Shown piece by piece: positions 7,114 to 12,586 of a stretch of DNA of 34,830 bases (position 1 is its first letter; the number at the start of each line of letters is the position of its first letter). Under the pieces are notes generated by a model. The model was not told the origin of the DNA. It worked only from the letters and a program-made list of their open reading frames with translations, and did no database searches. Both the position numbers and the translations under genes were made by a program. Source of the DNA: Desulfobacteraceae bacterium (lineage in GTDB: Bacteria; Desulfobacterota; Desulfobacteria; Desulfobacterales; Desulfobacteraceae); contig JAAELK010000075.1 in assembly GCA_024226935.1 (NCBI GenBank), positions 1-34,830 on the forward strand, written 5' to 3'.

Positions 7114-8469
7114 ATGAGTGATTTAATAATAGATCAAGATACCACGGAAATAATCCTTGAAAGTATTTCTGATGGCGTGTTTACCATTGATAATGATTGG
7201 AAGATCTCTTCATTTAATAAAGCCGCTGAAAAAATAACCGGTATTAAAAGAAATGGGGCAATTGGGAAATATTGCTGGGATGTCTTTCGATCAAATATGT
7301 GTGAAACCGATTGTGCCCTTAAAAAAACCATGAATGAAGGCAAGTCTTTTATCAATTCATCCGGTTATATTATCAACAGTAAAAAAAAACGGGTTCCGAT
7401 CACTACCTCTACATCCCTGTTAATTGATAAAAAGGGTAATGTTCTTGGGGGTGTGGAGGTGTTCAGAGATCATTCTCTTGTGGAAGAATTGAGAAAAGAA
7501 CTTTTTGATAAGTTTCAAATGGAGGACATGATAAGCCAGAGTCCATCCATGGAAAAAATATTTAAGATTCTTCCTCAAATTGCTGAAAGCGATAGTTCTG
7601 TTTTGATTGAAGGAGAAACCGGAACAGGTAAGGAACTTATGGCAAAGGCTATCCACAATTTAAGTGATAGAAAGGATAAGCCGTTTATTGCCATCAATTG
7701 TGGTGCTTTGCCTGATACACTCCTGGAATCGGAACTGTTTGGGCATAAGGCTGGTGCGTTTACCGGTGCCACAAAAGATAAACCCGGACATTTTGCCCTT
7801 GCCGAAGGGGGCACTATCTTTTTGGATGAAATTGGTGAGACCAGCGCAGCATTCCAGGTCAGGATGTTAAGGGTGATTCAAGAGCGTGAATTTCAGCCCC
7901 TGGGAGCTACAAAAATAATTAAAACCGACATTCGGATTATTGCTGCAACAAATAAAGGTCTGGCAGAGCTTGTGGCAGCTAATAAATTCAGGCAGGATCT
8001 TTTTTATCGAATTAATATTGTGGAGTTAAGATTACCACCCTTAAGAAATCGAATGGAGGATCTTCCCCTTCTTGTGGATTTGTTTATTCAAAAATTAAAT
8101 CGTCTTAAGGGTAAATCTGTGCAAGGCATTGATCCTGAGGTGTTGCAACTTTTTATGACGCATAATTTCCCAGGTAATATCAGAGAACTTGAAAATATAA
8201 TTGAGTATGCTTTTGTGCTTTGCTCCATAGGCGATATCAGCCATGAACACCTGCCGTCAAATTTACAGTTTCCAAAGAATCAAATTCTGGAAAATGATGA
8301 TCCCGCATTTCTGGTTAAAAATGCCCAGGCTAAAATTATAATGAATGCGTTGAAAGGCAATAATTATAAGCGCCAGGCTGCAGCCGATGCCCTTGGTATT
8401 CATAAAAGTACCTTGTTTCGAAGAATGAAAAGGCTTGGTTTGAATCCGCCTAAATCAAATATGGATTAG
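7114..8469 (+). CDS. PAS-domain sigma-54-dependent transcriptional activator (orp-type regulator)
   Basis: This 451-residue enhancer-binding protein has an N-terminal PAS domain (about 10-120), an AAA+ domain (138-380) and a Fis-type helix-turn-helix (about 403-443). Walker A is GETGTGKE (167-174), the sigma-54-contacting loop is GAFTGA (214-219), Walker B is FLDEIGE (236-242), and the arginine-bearing PGNIREL follows (353-359). The PAS domain carries C54, C63 and C67, a cluster that recurs in two kinases of this window and could bind a redox cofactor. The gene lies just upstream of a consensus sigma-54 promoter and the Mrp/NifX operon. By analogy with the Desulfovibrio orp locus, whose operons need sigma-54 and a local activator, it is the likely activator of that operon. 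Its own ribosome binding site is weak. Confidence 0.93.
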   Translation: MSDLIIDQDTTEIILESISDGVFTIDNDWKISSFNKAAEKITGIKRNGAIGKYCWDVFRSNMCETDCALKKTMNEGKSFINSSGYIINSKKKRVPITTSTSLLIDKKGNVLGGVEVFRDHSLVEELRKELFDKFQMEDMISQSPSMEKIFKILPQIAESDSSVLIEGETGTGKELMAKAIHNLSDRKDKPFIAINCGALPDTLLESELFGHKAGAFTGATKDKPGHFALAEGGTIFLDEIGETSAAFQVRMLRVIQEREFQPLGATKIIKTDIRIIAATNKGLAELVAANKFRQDLFYRINIVELRLPPLRNRMEDLPLLVDLFIQKLNRLKGKSVQGIDPEVLQLFMTHNFPGNIRELENIIEYAFVLCSIGDISHEHLPSNLQFPKNQILENDDPAFLVKNAQAKIIMNALKGNNYKRQAAADALGIHKSTLFRRMKRLGLNPPKSNMD

Positions 8470-8548
8470 TTATTTGTTTCCCTTCCCGGAGTAATCTGGT
8501 TGTTTCTTCTCGTTTTTTTATAGATATTTGCTTCTTTGCATTGATGTA

Positions 8549-8564
8549 GTTGCATTGGTGCAAC
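8549..8564. promoter_or_regulatory. Candidate activator-binding site (UAS)
   Basis: GTTGCA-TTGG-TGCAAC is a perfect 6-bp dyad centred about 100 bp upstream of the -24 element at 8657. This is the usual distance for a sigma-54 enhancer-binding protein site. Assignment to the adjacent activator is inferred. Confidence 0.55.
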
Positions 8565-8654
8565 CTTTTTTAAAAACCTTTTATCTTGTTTGAATTTTTG
8601 TATTGTAACATACTGAATTTTAAGTCTTTTGAATTGGTCATTTTTTTTGGTTTG

Positions 8655-8672
8655 CTGGCATGTGATTTGCAA
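8655..8672 (+). promoter_or_regulatory. Sigma-54 (-24/-12) promoter of the Mrp/NifX operon
   Basis: CTGGCATGTGATTTGCAA matches the consensus YTGGCAYG-N4-TTGCW at every defined position. GG is at 8657-8658 and GC at 8669-8670, and the expected start site is near 8682. The first gene of the operon begins at 8741. Confidence 0.9.
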
Positions 8673-8684
8673 TTTGAGTTGTTA

Positions 8685-8705
8685 CGATATGAATGTTTCA
8701 TATCG
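8685..8705 (+). promoter_or_regulatory. Inverted repeat at the predicted transcript 5' end
   Basis: CGATATGAA and TTCATATCG form a perfect 9-bp stem with a 3-nt loop. It begins 3-4 nt after the predicted start site of the sigma-54 promoter, so it would be either a 5'-terminal mRNA stem-loop or an operator overlapping the start region. Confidence 0.55.
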
Positions 8706-8740
8706 CTAAAATAATATAGAACCGATAAAGGAGGTCAAAC

Positions 8741-8956
8741 ATGCCGAGAACTGATGGTACAGGACCAGAGGGTCAGGGGGCAAAAACAGGCAGGGGACTA
8801 GGAGATTGTAAAATTGGTCAAGGTCCCAGGCAAAAGAGAAGACAGAGTAGAAGTCAAACTCAAAATCCGGAAAATGGTCAACCTATGTGTAATCGAGGTT
8901 TGGGCCGGGGATTAGGAAAAAGGCCGTGGAAAGACCAGTCGGTAAAAACAGATTAA
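8741..8956 (+). CDS. Small Gly/Arg-rich protein, DUF5320-like
   Basis: The 71-residue protein is rich in Gly, Gln and Arg and begins MPRTDGTGPEGQG, followed by TGRGLGDC. This is the hallmark N-terminus of small proteins (DUF5320-like) that accompany Mrp ATPases and NifX-like genes in anaerobes. Two cysteines (C23 and C50) could bind metal. A very strong ribosome binding site (AAAGGAGG, 7 nt upstream) and its position as first gene after the sigma-54 promoter suggest high expression. The biochemical role of the family is not established; a scaffold or metal-carrier role in cluster assembly is only a guess. Confidence 0.75.
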   Translation: MPRTDGTGPEGQGAKTGRGLGDCKIGQGPRQKRRQSRSQTQNPENGQPMCNRGLGRGLGKRPWKDQSVKTD

Positions 8957-8975
8957 ATAAAGGCTTTTTCTGCAA

Positions 8976-9356
8976 ATGATTTATGTACTGATGGTAGGCT
9001 GTGACAAGGGATTTTTTACAGAGATTAAAACAGTATTTACAGAGAATGAAATTGGTACGCAATGGTGTGATTCAGGTGTTGTCGCTTTGTCCATGCTGCC
9101 GGAAAAAAGGATTGATTTTGTAATCATTGATGAAAATTTGCCGGATATGGATGGTAAAGTATTTATTGAAAAGGTAATTACTGAAAATCCAATGATAAAT
9201 TGCGTTATTGCAAGTTCTTTGTCCCACAAAAAGTTTCACGAAAGATATGAGGGATTTGGTGTGATGATGCAACTATCGGTTACACCCGGTAGCATGGAGA
9301 TTCAAAAATTAGTTGAGAAGATGAGACAAATTATTTGTTTACAGACAATTGAATAG
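8976..9356 (+). CDS. Degenerate response-regulator receiver protein
   Basis: A 126-residue single receiver-like domain. The phospho-acceptor region VIIDENLPDMDGKVF aligns with the standard D-x(3)-P-x-M-D-G motif, so the central Asp appears retained. The acidic pocket near the N-terminus has only one Asp (GCDKGF instead of DD), and the conserved Lys before Pro is replaced (QLSVTPGS). Phosphorylation may be altered or lost. It lies 19 nt after the small Gly-rich gene and 23 nt before the first Mrp ATPase gene, inside the sigma-54 operon, so it probably works with cluster assembly rather than with DNA; there is no output domain. Confidence 0.7.
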   Translation: MIYVLMVGCDKGFFTEIKTVFTENEIGTQWCDSGVVALSMLPEKRIDFVIIDENLPDMDGKVFIEKVITENPMINCVIASSLSHKKFHERYEGFGVMMQLSVTPGSMEIQKLVEKMRQIICLQTIE

Positions 9357-9379
9357 AAGATATCGGAGAAATAGAATTA

Positions 9380-10231
9380 ATGATCATCAGTATAGCCAGC
9401 GGAAAAGGTGGAACGGGTAAAACTACAGTTGCAACAAATCTTGCAATCTCCCTGGAAAAGGATGTGCAGTTTTTAGATTGTGATGTTGAAGAACCCAATG
9501 CCCATCTTTTTTTAGATCCGACAATTGTGAAAAAAGAACAGGTGGTTGCTTTTGTACCCCAGGTTGACCTTGAAAAATGCACATTTTGTAGAAAATGTAT
9601 GGACATTTGTCGATTTGGTGCCATGGCTGTTTTAAAAAAAGATGTTATGGTTTTTGAAAATTTGTGTCATTCCTGTGGAGGGTGTTTTGCTGTTTGTTCT
9701 GAAAATGCAATCATGGAAAAAGAACGTTCCCTGGGAACAATTGAGCACGGAGTGATGGATCATATATCTTTTACCAATGGCCGCCTGGAGATAGGTCAGG
9801 TAATGGTACCGCCGATTATTAAAAAAGTCAGATCCTTTACAAACTTTGAAACAATTACAATTATTGATGCCCCTCCCGGAACCTCATGTCCTGTTATTGC
9901 AGCCATGAAGGGGGCCGATTTTGTTTTGCTGGTTACCGAACCAACACCCTTTGGGCTCCACGATCTGAAATTGGCGGTGGAAACCGTCAAACTTCTTGGT
10001 ATACCCCATGGGCTTGTTATCAACCGGGCTGGGTTGGGAAATGATGATGTTAAATCCTATGCAAAGAAGCAAGAGATACCCATACTCATGGAAATTCCCT
10101 TTGATAAGAAAATTGCAAAAATTTATTCCAATGGTCAAATGATTGTAGATTCGTTGCCAGGATATAGAGAAAAGTTTCAGGAGCTGTTTGATAAGATAAT
10201 GCAATTGATGGAAAACAGGGAAAATAGATGA
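9380..10231 (+). CDS. Mrp/NBP35-type P-loop ATPase with 2x[4Fe-4S] ferredoxin insert (orp-type)
   Basis: This is a 283-residue soluble ATPase of the MinD/Mrp group. The deviant Walker A is GKGGTGKT (8-15), the switch region reads CDVEEPN (34-40), and DAPPGTSCPV (163-172) is the Walker B/switch II motif. A bacterial ferredoxin-type insert carries C67-x2-C70-x2-C73-x3-C77 and C96-x2-C99-x2-C102-x3-C106, enough for two 4Fe-4S clusters. Paired proteins of this type are encoded by the orange-protein (orp) cluster of Desulfovibrio, where they form a complex with a Mo-Cu NifX-like protein. Assembly or carrying of metal clusters is the likely job. Its last four bases overlap the start of the second ATPase gene, indicating translational coupling and probably a heterodimer. 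Confidence 0.9.
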   Translation: MIISIASGKGGTGKTTVATNLAISLEKDVQFLDCDVEEPNAHLFLDPTIVKKEQVVAFVPQVDLEKCTFCRKCMDICRFGAMAVLKKDVMVFENLCHSCGGCFAVCSENAIMEKERSLGTIEHGVMDHISFTNGRLEIGQVMVPPIIKKVRSFTNFETITIIDAPPGTSCPVIAAMKGADFVLLVTEPTPFGLHDLKLAVETVKLLGIPHGLVINRAGLGNDDVKSYAKKQEIPILMEIPFDKKIAKIYSNGQMIVDSLPGYREKFQELFDKIMQLMENRENR

Positions 10232-11118
10232 AAGAACTTGTGATTTTAAGCGGAAAAGGTGGAACTGGTAAAACAAGTATTACAGCAGCTTTTGCATCCT
10301 TGGCGGATAATATGGTTTGTTGTGATGCCGATGTTGATGCTGCGGATCTTCACTTGATTTTGAAACCAGATTTTAAGAAAGTCCATGATTTTAAAGCCGG
10401 TCATAGGGCGATTATTGATCCTGAAAAATGTACCCAGTGTGGCCAATGTATTGATCTTTGCAGATTTGATGCGGTAAAAGATATCTTTGAAATAGATTCT
10501 ATTGAATGTGAAGGGTGTGGGGTTTGTGTTGATCTGTGCCTTGAAAAGGCCATTGATTTTTCTGAAAATATCTGTGGGCAGTGGTATATTTCAAGTACAA
10601 GATTTGGTCCCATGGTTCATGCCAGGCTTGGAATAGCCCAGGAAAATTCTGGAAAATTGGTATCCCATGTCAGGCAGAAAGCCAAAGCCCTTGCAGAGAA
10701 AAAAAAATTAAATTTTATTCTTACCGACGGCCCCCCGGGTATTGGATGTCCTGTGATCGCTTCAATCGGCCAGGCAACGGCCATTTTGATTATTGCAGAA
10801 CCAACGGTTTCAGGACTCCATGATATGGAAAGAGTCGCACAGCTTTCCAGGCATTTCAATATTCCCGCAATGGTTTGTATCAACAAATATGATTTAAATG
10901 TAGATCAAACAACAAATATTGAAAAATTTGCTGAATCAGCCAATATTGCCGTTGTGGGTAAGATTGCCTTTGATCCGATTTTTACGCAATCCATGATCCA
11001 GGCTAAAACAATTTTTGAGTACGATAACAATTCACAGGTCAGTAAAAATGTCAGGCAAGTTTGGGAAAATATTTTGTCCCGGAATAAATTTAATACAAGC
11101 TTTATAGGAGAAATATAA
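10228..11118 (+). CDS. Second Mrp-type ATPase with 2x[4Fe-4S] ferredoxin insert (orp-type)
   Basis: A 296-residue paralogue of the preceding ATPase. Walker A is GKGGTGKT (9-16), switch I region is CDADVDAADLH (32-42), the ferredoxin-type insert has C68/C71/C74/C78 and C94/C97/C100/C104, and the switch II motif is DGPPGIGCPV. It differs from its neighbour in carrying Gly instead of Thr after PP and by a basic helix at 150-165. The ATGA overlap with the upstream gene, and the NifX-like gene beginning 3 nt after its stop, place it in one tightly packed operon. A heterodimer of the two ATPases that handles an Fe-S or mixed-metal cluster for the NifX-like proteins is the best inference. Confidence 0.9.
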   Translation: MKELVILSGKGGTGKTSITAAFASLADNMVCCDADVDAADLHLILKPDFKKVHDFKAGHRAIIDPEKCTQCGQCIDLCRFDAVKDIFEIDSIECEGCGVCVDLCLEKAIDFSENICGQWYISSTRFGPMVHARLGIAQENSGKLVSHVRQKAKALAEKKKLNFILTDGPPGIGCPVIASIGQATAILIIAEPTVSGLHDMERVAQLSRHFNIPAMVCINKYDLNVDQTTNIEKFAESANIAVVGKIAFDPIFTQSMIQAKTIFEYDNNSQVSKNVRQVWENILSRNKFNTSFIGEI

Positions 11119-11120
11119 TT

Positions 11121-11510
11121 ATGGAAAATGGAAGAATCGCAATCCCTTCAAACGGTCAGGGCGGACTGGATGGAACCAGATCAGGTCATTTTGGACATTG
11201 TGACGTATTTACATTGGTGGACGTTGAAGAGGGTAAAATAAAAGATGTTGCCATACTCCAAAACCAGGAGCATGTTCAGGGGGGCTGTATGGTACCGGTT
11301 AATCTTTTATCTGAAAATCGAGTAACGGCACTTATTGTCGGCGGTATCGGCATGCGGCCGTTAATGGGTTTTAAGCAGGCCGGCATCGATGTGTATCATG
11401 ATGACCAGCATCTTGAAATAAATTGCGTCGTTAATGATCTGATCGCAGGTACTCTGGTTGAAATCAGAAATGATCAAGTTTGCGGCGGTGCAGCTGGTGG
11501 ACAAATGTGA
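11121..11510 (+). CDS. NifX/dinitrogenase iron-molybdenum cofactor-binding family protein
   Basis: The 129-residue protein belongs to the NifX/NafY/NifB-C-terminal family (RNase H-like fold that binds iron-molybdenum-type clusters). It has the family N-terminus RIAIPSNGQGGLDG and a probable ligand patch SGHFGHCDVF with H23, H26 and C27. There are further cysteines at 56, 101 and 121 and a Gly-rich C-terminus (CGGAAGGQM). The region LIVGGIGMRP corresponds to the conserved G-x-G loop of the family. It is in the Mrp ATPase operon, directly after the second ATPase, and is a candidate cluster carrier or the client of the ATPases. No nitrogenase genes are in the window, so nitrogen fixation is not implied. 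Confidence 0.87.
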   Translation: MENGRIAIPSNGQGGLDGTRSGHFGHCDVFTLVDVEEGKIKDVAILQNQEHVQGGCMVPVNLLSENRVTALIVGGIGMRPLMGFKQAGIDVYHDDQHLEINCVVNDLIAGTLVEIRNDQVCGGAAGGQM

Positions 11511-11534
11511 TTTGTTCTTAAAGGAGAAAGATAA

Positions 11535-11894
11535 ATGAAAATAGCTGTCACGGCAATGGAGAGTAGTTTAGATTCCCTGGTTGATCCACGATTTGGAAGG
11601 GCGGCATATATTCTTATCATAGATACACAAACACTTGAATTTAAGGCCTTTGATAATCATGAGAACAAAAATGCTTTTAAGGGCGCTGGGATTCAAGCAG
11701 CTGCCATGGTGAGCCATAATGAAGCAAAAGTACTGCTGACTGGATTTTGCGGTCCCAATGCATTTAAAACTCTGGAAAAAGCTGGAATTAAAGTTGTTAA
11801 TGATCAAAGTGGATCTGTTCTTGATTTAATCCAAAAATTTAACCAGGGCAATGTTGTTTTTGCTGATCAAGCTAATAAAGATGGTCACTGGTAA
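11535..11894 (+). CDS. Orange-protein (ORP)-like NifX family protein
   Basis: The 119-residue protein starts MKIAVTAMESSLDSLVDPRFGRA, a classic NifX-family N-terminus, with DPRFGRA at 17-23. It has a single cysteine, C72, in the loop TGFCGPNAF. In size and loop it resembles the small orange protein of Desulfovibrio, which holds a Mo-Cu-Mo sulfide cluster non-covalently. That cofactor is assigned here by resemblance only. A strong ribosome binding site (AAAGGAG, 8 nt) suggests abundant product. It is the last gene of the sigma-54 operon, followed 29 nt later by a strong intrinsic terminator. Confidence 0.83.
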   Translation: MKIAVTAMESSLDSLVDPRFGRAAYILIIDTQTLEFKAFDNHENKNAFKGAGIQAAAMVSHNEAKVLLTGFCGPNAFKTLEKAGIKVVNDQSGSVLDLIQKFNQGNVVFADQANKDGHW

Positions 11895-11902
11895 GTATAT
11901 TA

Positions 11903-11919
11903 ATATTGATGATCAATAT
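11903..11919. promoter_or_regulatory. 8-bp-arm palindrome after the ORP-like gene
   Basis: ATATTGAT-G-ATCAATAT is a perfect dyad lying 67 bp upstream of the sigma-54-like promoter at 11986. It could be a binding site for that promoter, or simply an AT-rich end structure preceding the terminator. Confidence 0.35.
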
Positions 11920-11922
11920 CAG

Positions 11923-11966
11923 CCAGAGTGGTTGTTAAAACTGATAACGATCGCTCTGGATTTTTT
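11923..11966 (+). terminator. Intrinsic terminator of the Mrp/NifX operon
   Basis: CCAGAG and CTCTGG close a long stem. Pairing continues inward with wobbles to GTTA/TAAC, and the stem is followed by ATTTTTT. It lies 29 nt past the stop of the ORP-like gene. Confidence 0.85.
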
Positions 11967-11984
11967 CTTCACAAAGTTTTTTGT

Positions 11985-12002
11985 ATGGCATGATTTTTGT
12001 CA
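11985..12002 (+). promoter_or_regulatory. Sigma-54-like promoter for the third NifX-like gene
   Basis: TGGCATG-ATTT-TTGTCA has the GG (11987-11988) and the -12 dinucleotide (11999-12000) 12 bp apart, as in the promoter at 8655, but the -12 GC is GT. The predicted start is near 12011, only a few bases before the ribosome binding site. The site is also an imperfect dyad (GTATGGCA / TGTCATAC). Confidence 0.55.
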
Positions 12003-12032
12003 TACATAACGAATATGAGGAGAATAACTAAA

Positions 12033-12410
12033 GTGAAAATCGCATTGACTATTTGGGGAAACAGGATTTCTCCTGTTTTTGAGTCCGCAAATACATTGAT
12101 GATTGTTGATGTAGAAAATTTAAAAATAAACAGCCGGGTCTATGAGCGGTTTGATCCACAAATTTCAAAATTTTTTTTGCAGGTTTTGCAAAAAAATAAA
12201 ATTGATATCTTGATTTGTGGAGCCATAACCGATGCTCAATCTACATTTATTAAACAAAATGAAATTGGATTGATTCCATTTATTTCCGGGAATGCGGATA
12301 GAGTGGTTGATACCTTGATAAATGAAAAACATCGAATTTCAGATTTTTTAATGCCGGGTGTTGTTTTGGATTTAACCTCAATGAACAATATTGCCGGTGG
12401 AAATTTTTGA
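12033..12410 (+). CDS. NifX-family protein, third copy
   Basis: A 125-residue member of the NifX/FeMo-cofactor-binding family, starting VKIALTIWGNRISPVFESA, which matches the family pattern K-I-A-x(5)-G-x-R-I-S-P-V-F-D. It then has the I-D-I-L-I-C-G-A-I-T-D segment equivalent to the Gly-rich loop. The start is GTG at 12033: GAGGAG lies 10 nt upstream and the family N-terminus begins there. An ATG at 11997 would overlap the promoter. It is separated from the main operon by a terminator but has a sigma-54-like promoter of its own, so it is probably coregulated by the same activator. The few cysteines suggest a non-identical cluster environment or a regulatory role, like NifX in nitrogenase maturation (inference). 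Confidence 0.78.
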   Translation: MKIALTIWGNRISPVFESANTLMIVDVENLKINSRVYERFDPQISKFFLQVLQKNKIDILICGAITDAQSTFIKQNEIGLIPFISGNADRVVDTLINEKHRISDFLMPGVVLDLTSMNNIAGGNF

Positions 12411-12586
12411 TCTTATCTGTTTTTTCATCATACGTTTGTATTCATAGGATTAATTTTTGCTTCTTGTCGTGATATAGACAAACCAATTTTTTCGGGTTAT
12501 GGTAAATTATCAAAGTAAAGCTCTTTTTACACCGTCGTCATTGATTGGGTGTTTGGCTCTTGTAAAGATGGTTAAGGAGAATCTGT

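Noticed and set aside
11121-12410. NifX-family genes as evidence for a nitrogen fixation locus
   Set aside because: No nifHDK, nifB, nifE or nifN genes are present. The ATPases are the Mrp type with ferredoxin inserts, and the set fits the orp system instead.
12540-12575. Possible sigma-54 promoter before the heme sensor kinase gene (TTTGGCTCTTG)
   Set aside because: The TTG follows the GG at the wrong spacing.
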